The translations under genes were made by a program, and so were the position numbers. A DNA stretch of 64,000 nucleotides from Ignavibacteriota bacterium (GTDB lineage: Bacteria > Bacteroidota > Ignavibacteria > Ignavibacteriales > Melioribacteraceae): assembly GCA_016708125.1 (NCBI GenBank), contig JADJGF010000001.1:1076001-1140000 (forward strand). The letters are read 5' to 3'. Shown here in pieces: positions 9,593-16,909 of this stretch. The notes below the pieces were generated by a model. That model was not told the DNA's origin. It ran no database searches and worked only from the letters and a program-made list of their open reading frames with translations. The stretch's first letter is position 1. Every line of letters begins with the position of its first letter.

Positions 9593-9988
9593 ATGATTGA
9601 TCAAGAAATAAAATACTTTACTCCGGAAGAAGCAAATAAAACTCTTCCGCTTGTAAAAAAAATTGTTAGGGATATTTTAGATTACAGTTTTGAACTGAAA
9701 ACTATTTCTGATTCTGTTAATGGAGAAATAGATGAAAACAGAGAAGCCCAAAATTTAATTAGAAAAACTCGTGGTTTTATTAACGAATTAGAAGAAATTG
9801 GCTGTTTTTATAAAGATTGGAATTTTAATGTTGGATTAGTAGATTTTCCATCAATAATAAATAACGAAGAAGTTTATTTATGCTGGAAAAGTGATGAAGA
9901 AAAAATTATTTATTATCACGGAATTAATGAAGGTTTTAAAGGAAGAAAATTAATTCCGGAATATTATTTTGAAGAAACTTCAATTTAG
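9593..9988 (+). CDS. DUF2203 family protein, 131 aa
   Basis: This is a small acidic cytosolic protein of the DUF2203 family. It opens with YFTPEEANKTLPLVKKIV, and the second half shows the family core IGCFYKDW, GLVDFPSI, EVYLCWKSDE and a closing YYHGINEGFKGRKLIP. The function is unknown in the family. The ribosome site AAGGAAA lies before the ATG, and the gene is divergent from the TlpA-like gene with a 124-bp shared upstream region. The next gene follows after 19 bp, so the two are probably cotranscribed. Confidence 0.88.
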   Translation: MIDQEIKYFTPEEANKTLPLVKKIVRDILDYSFELKTISDSVNGEIDENREAQNLIRKTRGFINELEEIGCFYKDWNFNVGLVDFPSIINNEEVYLCWKSDEEKIIYYHGINEGFKGRKLIPEYYFEETSI

Positions 9989-10007
9989 ATTTTAAATATC
10001 AAAAAAA

Positions 10008-10385
10008 ATGTCTCTTCATAAACTCAAAAAAAATAAATCCAAAATTGAAAAATTCTCACATATTATTTCTGGCATAATAGTTCTTTTATCGGCGTTTGAC
10101 AAATATGAATCGCAAAATCCAAATTACATATTTTTTGCACTTGCCGGTTTAATTTTTATTCAAGTTGCAATTTTTAATGATAAAATTTCTAAAAAATTTC
10201 CATGGATAAATAACACATTTATTTTTTTAGAAGGTTTGGTTTCAATCTTAATTGCTTGGGATTATTTTAAAATTGGAAAAAAAGCACTTCCATTTACATA
10301 TCTTTTTGCCGGTTTAATTCAATTTATTGTAGGTTATTTAAAGATGAAAAAAATATCAATCTTTAAAAATCGAATGAATGATTGA
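10008..10385 (+). CDS. Small membrane protein, 125 aa
   Basis: I do not recognise a family. After a basic N-terminus (HKLKKNKSKIEK) there are four hydrophobic segments at about residues 18-30, 40-56, 68-84 and 93-112. The predicted topology is a four-helix inner-membrane protein with a basic C-terminal tail (KMKKISIFKNRMND). It follows the DUF2203 gene by 19 bp on the same strand and is closed by a hairpin at 10405-10432. Confidence 0.7.
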   Translation: MSLHKLKKNKSKIEKFSHIISGIIVLLSAFDKYESQNPNYIFFALAGLIFIQVAIFNDKISKKFPWINNTFIFLEGLVSILIAWDYFKIGKKALPFTYLFAGLIQFIVGYLKMKKISIFKNRMND

Positions 10386-10404
10386 ATAACATTTAAAATG
10401 TAGA

Positions 10405-10432
10405 AAATTCTCTTCAATTAAGAAGAGAATTT
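10405..10432. terminator. Hairpin terminator between convergent genes
   Basis: A perfect 11-bp stem (AAATTCTCTTC and GAAGAGAATTT) encloses a 6-nt loop. The stem ends in T and A runs suited to termination on both strands. It sits between the small membrane gene (+) and the OsmC-type gene (-). Confidence 0.7.
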
Positions 10433-10440
10433 CATCAAAT

Positions 10441-10869
10441 TTATTTTTCTTCTTTAATTGTAAATGAGTGTGTAATTTCAACTGATTTTTCTAACATTGC
10501 GGTAACACTGCAATATGTTTTTTGAGAAAGTTCTATTGCTCGTTCAACATCAGCATCTTTTATATTTTTGCCAATAATTACAAACTCAAGGTGAATTTTT
10601 GTAAAAACTTTTGGATGAGTTTCCGCAGTTTCGGCAGAAATTTGGATTTCAAAATCATCTAATTTTACTCTTTTTTTCTCTAAAATTGTAATCACATCTG
10701 ATGCGGTACAGCCGGCTAAACCAAGTAATAAAAGTTCTTTTGGTCTAATTGCTCCATTACTTCCGCCAAAATTTTCCGGACCATCCATCGTAATCCAATG
10801 ATTTGAATCGGTTTTTCCAACTAACGTAATTCCTTGTAATTGTTTAACCACTGCTTTATGTTGAGCCAT
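10441..10869 (-). CDS. OsmC family protein, 142 aa
   Basis: OsmC/Ohr-type proteins are cytosolic thiol peroxidases acting on organic hydroperoxides. The sequence shows GPENFGGSNGAIRPKELLLL, then GLAGCTASDVITILEKKR carrying the first catalytic cysteine, and a second cysteine in SQKTYCSVTAML, which is the expected two-cysteine arrangement. The length fits the YhfA/OsmC subgroup. A GGAGA ribosome site precedes the ATG. The exact substrate cannot be read from the sequence. Confidence 0.9.
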   Translation of the reverse strand: MAQHKAVVKQLQGITLVGKTDSNHWITMDGPENFGGSNGAIRPKELLLLGLAGCTASDVITILEKKRVKLDDFEIQISAETAETHPKVFTKIHLEFVIIGKNIKDADVERAIELSQKTYCSVTAMLEKSVEITHSFTIKEEK

Positions 10870-10936
10870 TTTTTCTCCAGTTTAAAATTTTGCATAGTAT
10901 GATGAAAAAATATGAAAGTAGTTTCTGAATAAAAAT

Positions 10937-11144
10937 GTTAAAACGTTTAAATGTTGAGACGTAAAAGCAAAAAAAACAAATTCCCAAATGTTTTCTATTT
11001 TAATTCACAGCAATCATATATGCTTTTATGTTTCTTACTCAAAGAAAAATATTCTTTTCCAAATAACAATCTTGAAATTTTTTATTAATGTTTTGTGTCT
11101 TTACTTCTAAACGTTTTCACTTTTCAACGTCGCAACGTTTCAAC
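10937..11144. repeat. Inverted AACGTT-rich repeat pair upstream of alaS
   Basis: The left arm at 10937-10967 (including AAAACGTTTAAATGTTGAGA) is an imperfect inverted match to the right arm at about 11108-11144 (including CAACGTCGCAACGTTTCAAC). The 140 bp between them is AT-rich with no coding signal. The element occupies most of the 324-bp gap between osmC and alaS. Nothing else is identifiable in that gap. Confidence 0.5.
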
Positions 11145-11193
11145 TTTATTTATTATATTTATCGCTCAATTTATAACAATAATTAGAAAATTT

Positions 11194-13740
11194 ATGACAT
11201 CGCAACAAATTAGAAATCAATTTTTAGAATTTTTCAAATCCAAACAACATACAATCGTACCAAGTGCGCCGGTTGTTCCTTATGATGATCCGACTTTACT
11301 TTTTACAAACGCGGGAATGAATCAGTTTAAAGATGTTTTTTTGGGAAAGGGAAATCGCGATTATAAACGCGCAGCTGATACACAAAAATGTATTCGAGTT
11401 AGCGGAAAGCATAATGATTTGGAAGAAGTCGGACACGATACTTATCATCACACATTTTTTGAAATGTTGGGAAATTGGAGTTTTGGCGATTATTATAAAG
11501 AAGAAGCTATTACTTGGGCTTGGGAATTATTAACAGAAGTTTGGAAACTTCCAAAAGAAAGGTTGTGGACAACTGTTTTTGAAACAGATGATGAAGCTTT
11601 AAATTTGTGGAAAACAAAGACAGATATTAACCCGAATCATGTTTTGAAGTTTGGTGCAAAAGATAATTTTTGGGAAATGGGAGAAACCGGTCCGTGCGGT
11701 CCGTGTTCTGAAATTCATATAAATCTAACAGATGATTATGAAAACCCAAAATATGTAAATGCCGGAGTTCCGGAATGTTTGGAGATTTGGAATTTAGTTT
11801 TTATACAAAATAATCGCGATGAAAACGGCACGTTGCATGATCTTCCTGCAAAACATGTTGATACCGGAATGGGCTTTGAGCGAGTTTGTGCAGTTTTGCA
11901 AAATAAAAATTCCAATTATGATACGGATGTTTTTCAACCGTTAATTCAAGAAATTTCAAAAATTTCTAAAATTCCTTATGATACTCAAGAACATCAAATT
12001 CCAATGCGTGTAATTGCTGATCATATTCGTACACTTACTTTCGCTATTGGCGATGGCGCAGTTCCCGGTAATGATGGAAGAAGTTACGTACTACGCAGAA
12101 TTTTGCGTAGAGCTGCTCGTTACGGAAGAAAATTAAATTTAAATGAACCATTCATGTATAAGTTGGTTGATGTTTTGGTAAAAACAATGAGCAATGTTTT
12201 CCCGGAAATAAAATCAAATCAAGCAAATATTGAAAAAATTATAAAAGCCGAAGAAGAAAGTTTTAATGCAACTTTAGATAGAGGAATTTCTTTGTTCGAA
12301 GAAATTTCCCAAAATGTAATTTCGAAAAATGAAAAAATAATTCCCGGTGAAGATGTTTTTAAACTTTATGATACTTTTGGTTTTCCAATTGATTTAACAA
12401 ATGTTATGGCTCAAGAAAAAGGTTTGAGAATTGATGAAGATAAATTTAATGTTTTGATGAATGAACAAAAAGTCCGCGCAAGAAAATCGACAAAAGATAA
12501 ATTGGGAAATGTAAATATCGTTGAAAAATTATCAGATTTCGAAAATCTTAAACCATCTGATTTTATTGGCTACGAAACACTTGAAACAAAATCCAACATA
12601 ATAGAAATTTCCGATGATTTTTTAATTTTAGACAAAACTCCATTTTACGCAGAATCCGGGGGACAAGTTAGTGATACGGGAATTTTGGAATTTCAAAATC
12701 AAGAAATTAAAATTCTTAACACTATAAAATCCAATAATATTTTTGCTCATGAATTTGAAGGAAGTTTAGATAAAAATTCAGTTCAAGAAGTTTTCGCAAA
12801 AGTTGATAAAAATCGCAGATGGGAAATTATGCGAAACCACAGTGCTACACATTTCCTTCACGCAGCATTAAGACAAATTCTCGGAACTCATGTAAAGCAA
12901 GCTGGATCGTATGTTGGTCCAGATAGATTACGTTTTGATTTTGCACATTTTCAAAAAGTTACTCAACAAGAATTGCAAGAAATTGAATCTTTGGTAAATT
13001 TTAAATTACATGAAAATATTGAACTTCAACATCACAGAAATATTCCGTTTGATGAAGCTAAGAAAATGGGAGCTTTAATGTTCTTCGGCGATAAATATGG
13101 AGATAAAGTGAATGTTGTTCAATTCAGCGATTTTTCTTTGGAATTTTGCGGAGGAACTCATGTAAAAAATAGTTCACAAATTGGTTTGTTTAAAATTATA
13201 AGCGAATCATCAATTGCAAGCGGAGTAAGGAGAATTGAAGCCGTTACCGGTTTGGGTGTTGAAAAATATATTCAAAATCAAATTTTAGAATTAAGAAATG
13301 CCGATGAAAAAATTGCACAACTAAATGAAGAAAAGAAAAAAATAGAAAAAGAATTGGCTGATATAAAACTTAAAGAAAAACTCGGCGGAATTGATTCTAT
13401 TGTGAATAATCCTTTTGAGAAAAACGGAATTAATATTTTTAAAGGAAAAGTTGATGTAAACAATATGGATGAATTAAAATCCATGGGAGATGAACTTCGT
13501 GCAAAAATTAGAAATGGAGTTGGAGTTTTAATTTCGGAAATTGAAGGAAAGGTTGGAATTGTCTGTGTTGTTACAGATGATTTGATTAGTACAAAAAAAT
13601 TATCTGCCGGAAAAATTGTTGGAGAAATTGCAAAGATTGTCGGAGGCGGCGGAGGTGGAAGACCGCATCTTGCTACTGCCGGCGGAAAAGATATTTCCAA
13701 AATTGATGAAGCATTAAGTAAAGTTGAAGAGTTTATTTAA
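11194..13740 (+). CDS. alaS: Alanyl-tRNA synthetase
   Basis: AlaRS charges tRNA-Ala. The start is set at the ATG at 11194, because family members begin at the MTSQQIRNQFLEFFK-like segment; a longer in-frame extension from 11095 lies in repeat-derived sequence. The catalytic class II core is at residues 1-240 (FTNAGMNQFKDVFLG, HHTFFEMLGNWSFGDY, GETGPCGPCSEIH). The tRNA-recognition helical domain follows. The editing domain has the zinc ligands HSATH and CGGTH. The C-Ala domain has a coiled coil and a glycine-rich VGGGGGGRPHLATAGG close. At 848 aa it is full length. It appears to be a single-gene transcription unit. Confidence 0.97.
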   Translation: MTSQQIRNQFLEFFKSKQHTIVPSAPVVPYDDPTLLFTNAGMNQFKDVFLGKGNRDYKRAADTQKCIRVSGKHNDLEEVGHDTYHHTFFEMLGNWSFGDYYKEEAITWAWELLTEVWKLPKERLWTTVFETDDEALNLWKTKTDINPNHVLKFGAKDNFWEMGETGPCGPCSEIHINLTDDYENPKYVNAGVPECLEIWNLVFIQNNRDENGTLHDLPAKHVDTGMGFERVCAVLQNKNSNYDTDVFQPLIQEISKISKIPYDTQEHQIPMRVIADHIRTLTFAIGDGAVPGNDGRSYVLRRILRRAARYGRKLNLNEPFMYKLVDVLVKTMSNVFPEIKSNQANIEKIIKAEEESFNATLDRGISLFEEISQNVISKNEKIIPGEDVFKLYDTFGFPIDLTNVMAQEKGLRIDEDKFNVLMNEQKVRARKSTKDKLGNVNIVEKLSDFENLKPSDFIGYETLETKSNIIEISDDFLILDKTPFYAESGGQVSDTGILEFQNQEIKILNTIKSNNIFAHEFEGSLDKNSVQEVFAKVDKNRRWEIMRNHSATHFLHAALRQILGTHVKQAGSYVGPDRLRFDFAHFQKVTQQELQEIESLVNFKLHENIELQHHRNIPFDEAKKMGALMFFGDKYGDKVNVVQFSDFSLEFCGGTHVKNSSQIGLFKIISESSIASGVRRIEAVTGLGVEKYIQNQILELRNADEKIAQLNEEKKKIEKELADIKLKEKLGGIDSIVNNPFEKNGINIFKGKVDVNNMDELKSMGDELRAKIRNGVGVLISEIEGKVGIVCVVTDDLISTKKLSAGKIVGEIAKIVGGGGGGRPHLATAGGKDISKIDEALSKVEEFI

Positions 13741-13756
13741 ATAATCAATTTATCAA

Positions 13757-13805
13757 TCCGTGAATTAGTGGCAATTTATTTAGCCACGAATGCACTAATA
13801 AAAAA
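13757..13805. repeat. GCCACGAATGCAC-type double repeat element
   Basis: CCGTGAATTAGTGGC and GCCACGAATGCACTAATAAA face each other around a 10-nt AT spacer. The reverse complement closely matches the element at 19330-19386. It sits just upstream of the GH43 start codon and may carry or affect its promoter. Confidence 0.78.
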
Positions 13806-13809
13806 TTGT

Positions 13810-15564
13810 ATGAAAACTATAAATAACGTTTTAATAGTTTTTCTTCTTTTCTTCTCAATAATTTCTGCACAGCATAAATCTCAAAAAACGTATTGCAACC
13901 CTATGGATATTGGTTACCGTTACAACTTTGAGCAAATTGATGAGAAAATTTCATATCGTTCTGCTGCCGATCCCGTAATTGTTACATTCAAAGATTCATA
14001 TTATTTATTTGCAACAATTTCAAACGGCTGGTGGAAATCTACAGATATGAGCGTTTGGGAATTTGTTACACCAAGCATGTGGCCCATGGAAGATAATTGC
14101 GCTCCGGCTGTACTTGTTGTAAAAGACACAATGTTAATTTATCAATCGACTTTTGAAAGACGACCAATTTTGTACACAACCCAACCCGAAACCGGAAAGT
14201 TAAAATTTTATAATCGTTATATGCCTTGGCGTAGAAAGGAAATTGGCTCTTGGGATCCGGCACTTTTTTATGATGAAGATTTGAATCGTTATTTTATGTA
14301 TTGGGGTTCATCAAATATGTATCCAATTTATGGCTGCGAGTTAGATCATGGCCGACAATTAGCTTACAAAGATACGATTGCACATAAATTTATTTATCTA
14401 CACCCGGAAGAACATGGCTGGGAAAGATTTGGTTTAAATCACAGCGATGAAATTGATCCGTTTATTGAAGGCGCTTGGATGACAAAGCATAACGGTAAAT
14501 ATTATTTGCAATATGCAGCTCCGGGTACCGAGTACAATGTTTATGCAAACGGAACTTATATCGGGAATGATCCGCTTGGACCTTTTACTTATGCACCGTA
14601 CAATCCAATTTCATACAAGCCCGGCGGGTATGTTCAAGGTGCGGGTCATGGAAATACTTTTCAAGATTTGCATGGAAATTATTGGAATACCGGTACTCCG
14701 TGGATTGCGGTTAATTGGAATTTTGAAAGACGAATTGCAATGTTCCCGGCATTTTTTGATAAAGATGATCAGTTTTTTTCAAATACACGATTTGGAGATT
14801 TTCCACAATATTTACCCACCCAAAAAATCATAAATAAAGATGAACTTTTTACCGGATGGATGTTGTTGAGTTATAAAAAACCGGTTACCGCTTCGTCTGT
14901 TCGTGATACTTTTTCTTGTGCAAAAATTACGGATGAAAATCCGAGAAGTTATTGGGTTGCAAATACAAATAAATCCGGCGAGTGGGCAATTATTGATTTG
15001 CAAAAAATCAGTTATGTTAAAGCTATTCAAATAAATTTGACTGATTACAAATCAAATATTTACTTTAATGATTCAACGGTTTACACTCAATTTAAATTTT
15101 ATACATCAAAAGATAATGTTAATTGGGAATGTGTTGTTGATTTATCGAACGAAAAGCAAGATAGACCAAATGGATATTTCGAATTAGAAAATCCTATTGA
15201 CGCTCGTTATATAAAATTTGAAAATATTTATGTGCCAACTGCAAATTTGGCAATAAATGCAATTCGTATTTTTGGAAATAGTAATGACGTAAAGCCGGAA
15301 ACTCCAAAAAATCTTTTTGTAAAAAGACATGAAGATGAGCGCAATGCTACAATTACTTGGGATAAAATTGATAGTGCAATTGGATACAATATTTTATGGG
15401 GAATTGCAAAGGATAAACTTTATCAGACTTACCAAATTTTTCATGATCAAGGAACAAAATTAGAATTGCGTGCTTTGAATAAAGGTGTTGATTACTTTTT
15501 TGCAATAGAAGCATTTAACGAAAATGGAGTATCAGAGAAGAGTATAGCTATATCTTGTGAATAA
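13810..15564 (+). CDS. Secreted GH43 family glycosidase with F5/8C and Fn3 domains
   Basis: The start is set at the ATG at 13810, which opens a clean signal peptide (about 20 residues, ending SIISAQ). The upstream in-frame codons lie in a repeat. The five-bladed propeller of GH43 covers about residues 40-355. It carries the expected acids: base D54 in SAADPVIV, modulator D149 in SWDPALFYDED, and acid E220 in DPFIEGAWM. An F5/8-type C (discoidin) carbohydrate-binding module follows at about 360-495 (SYWVANTNKSGEWAIIDLQ). A fibronectin type III domain closes the protein. GH43 enzymes usually act on arabinans, xylans or galactans; the substrate here is unknown. It is convergent with the GxxExxY gene. 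Confidence 0.88.
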   Translation: MKTINNVLIVFLLFFSIISAQHKSQKTYCNPMDIGYRYNFEQIDEKISYRSAADPVIVTFKDSYYLFATISNGWWKSTDMSVWEFVTPSMWPMEDNCAPAVLVVKDTMLIYQSTFERRPILYTTQPETGKLKFYNRYMPWRRKEIGSWDPALFYDEDLNRYFMYWGSSNMYPIYGCELDHGRQLAYKDTIAHKFIYLHPEEHGWERFGLNHSDEIDPFIEGAWMTKHNGKYYLQYAAPGTEYNVYANGTYIGNDPLGPFTYAPYNPISYKPGGYVQGAGHGNTFQDLHGNYWNTGTPWIAVNWNFERRIAMFPAFFDKDDQFFSNTRFGDFPQYLPTQKIINKDELFTGWMLLSYKKPVTASSVRDTFSCAKITDENPRSYWVANTNKSGEWAIIDLQKISYVKAIQINLTDYKSNIYFNDSTVYTQFKFYTSKDNVNWECVVDLSNEKQDRPNGYFELENPIDARYIKFENIYVPTANLAINAIRIFGNSNDVKPETPKNLFVKRHEDERNATITWDKIDSAIGYNILWGIAKDKLYQTYQIFHDQGTKLELRALNKGVDYFFAIEAFNENGVSEKSIAISCE

Positions 15565-15572
15565 AAACTTTT

Positions 15573-15596
15573 GCCACGAATGCACGAATTATAAAA
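15573..15596 (+). repeat. Left terminal repeat of the GxxExxY cassette
   Basis: GCCACGAATGCACGAATTAT followed by AAAA. It is inverted relative to the repeat at 15964-15986 on the other side of the GxxExxY gene. The stop codon of that gene (TAA, minus strand, 15591-15589) lies inside this repeat. Confidence 0.85.
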
Positions 15597-15963
15597 CAAT
15601 TCTTTTATAATTCAATTTAAGTTCACCAAAGTTTACAATTAAAGCCAATTTATTATTTGATACTTTTAAATAATTAATTGCTTGTGCAATATATTCTTCG
15701 GCAATTCCATTAGTTGATTTAATCTCAAGAATTATTTTATCAAATAACACAAAATCTGCAAAAAACTTATGCGGAAGAATTATGTTTTTGTAATGAATTA
15801 AATATTCCTTTTCCCTTTCGAATGGAATATTTGATTTTCGAAATTCATATTCTAATGCATCCTTATATACAATTTCCAAAAATCCAGGACCCAAATTATT
15901 ATGAACTTCAAAACACTTTCCGATTATTGCATAACTTTCATCTTTGTATATTAATTCGTTCAT
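15589..15963 (-). CDS. GxxExxY protein (PD-(D/E)XK nuclease-like fold)
   Basis: The 124-aa protein matches the GxxExxY family, named for its GPGFLEIVY motif near residues 26-34. It has HNNLGPGFLEIVYKDALEYE, FEREKEYLIHYK, then FFADFVLFDKIILEIKSTNG, where D and the ExK residues form a PD-(D/E)XK-like core, and a final INYLKVSNNKLALIVNFG. The family is common in environmental Bacteroidota and related genomes and has no proven function. The gene exactly fills the space between two inverted terminal repeats: its stop lies in one and its ATG touches the other. This suggests a small mobile unit. Confidence 0.9.
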   Translation of the reverse strand: MNELIYKDESYAIIGKCFEVHNNLGPGFLEIVYKDALEYEFRKSNIPFEREKEYLIHYKNIILPHKFFADFVLFDKIILEIKSTNGIAEEYIAQAINYLKVSNNKLALIVNFGELKLNYKRIVL

Positions 15964-15986
15964 TTTTTTATTAGTGCATTCGTGGC
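15964..15986 (-). repeat. Right terminal repeat of the GxxExxY cassette
   Basis: On the minus strand it reads GCCACGAATGCACTAATAAA followed by AAA, the inverted partner of 15573-15596. It directly abuts the ATG of the GxxExxY gene and lies 13 bp from the stop codon of the DUF4249 gene. Confidence 0.85.
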
Positions 15987-15998
15987 TATAATTTTTTC

Positions 15999-16898
15999 TT
16001 ACTTTATTCGATATATCGAAGTACTATACCCTCCAAAAATTCCCAATCCATTTTGAACATTGTTGTGAATTGAAACCGGCTCAGCAAAAGGATTATCATC
16101 CGCTTCATCTTGTTCTTTTACCGAAACAAGATATCTATATAAATTTTCACTTAGCGAAGAAAGCACAACATAAACTTCTGAGTAATAACTAATTTCGTAA
16201 GTTGATATTTTTAATTTATATACTTTTCCGGAAATTATTGCATCATCAAAATATGCTGCGTAACCATAAAATGTTTTTTCATTTTCATCAAAAATATCAC
16301 TTTCGCCAATTAGAATATCGTTGCTTTCAAAGAATAAATTTGTTCTATAAATTTCTCCGGAAAAATTTTCAATTGCATATAATGATAATTGATAATAATT
16401 TTTAATGCTTCCATCATCTTCAAAAGTAATTGTAATTTCATACTGAGAAAGATATTCATCCATGGAATTTGATTCCAATAAAACATTTTTTATTAAAATA
16501 CTATTTGGAATTTTATCTTCTGCAAAAACTGATTTAAATCCATCAGCACTTACAACAATTTTATAATTATTATTTATTTGAGGAAATGTGTTTTGAGCAA
16601 TGTAGAAGCCCTTTCCGGAGTAATTTAGATTTGTGACAAAATTATCTCCGTTCCAAATTTCAACTTTAGCATTTTCTAAAATTGGAATTTTATCTTCATT
16701 ATATCCATATTCATTTAGCACAGAAAAACTTTCTAAAATTCCCAAACTTTTAGAAACATGAACTTTAAAAACACTATCTGGAGCAAAAAAGCTATTAACA
16801 ACAATTAATGGATTTTGTTTTGGTAATTCAACATCTACAACAGATTCGCAGCTGATTGATATAAAAATTATAGAAAATATTTTTAGAAAATTTTTCAT
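15999..16898 (-). CDS. DUF4249 lipoprotein, 299 aa
   Basis: The lipobox ISISC puts a lipidated cysteine near residue 18, followed by ESVVDVELPKQNPLIVVNSF, which is the typical DUF4249 opening (Cys-x-x-x-Val-Asp-hydrophobic). Beta-rich segments such as NAKVEIWNGDNF and YYQLSLYAIENFSGEIYRTN follow. DUF4249 lipoproteins are almost always encoded directly after a TonB-dependent receptor, as here (11-bp gap). They are thought to be its surface-exposed partner, by analogy with SusD. The substrate is unknown. Confidence 0.88.
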   Translation of the reverse strand: MKNFLKIFSIIFISISCESVVDVELPKQNPLIVVNSFFAPDSVFKVHVSKSLGILESFSVLNEYGYNEDKIPILENAKVEIWNGDNFVTNLNYSGKGFYIAQNTFPQINNNYKIVVSADGFKSVFAEDKIPNSILIKNVLLESNSMDEYLSQYEITITFEDDGSIKNYYQLSLYAIENFSGEIYRTNLFFESNDILIGESDIFDENEKTFYGYAAYFDDAIISGKVYKLKISTYEISYYSEVYVVLSSLSENLYRYLVSVKEQDEADDNPFAEPVSIHNNVQNGLGIFGGYSTSIYRIK

Positions 16899-16909
16899 TT
16901 TATATTGTC

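Noticed and set aside
11095..11193. Upstream in-frame extension of alaS
   Set aside because: It lies in an inverted-repeat region, and alanyl-tRNA synthetases start at the segment encoded from 11194.
13278..13700. Minus-strand open frame with a poly-proline run opposite the alaS C-terminus
   Set aside because: It is antisense to the glycine-rich C-Ala domain, has no ribosome site, and its low-complexity composition simply mirrors alaS codons.
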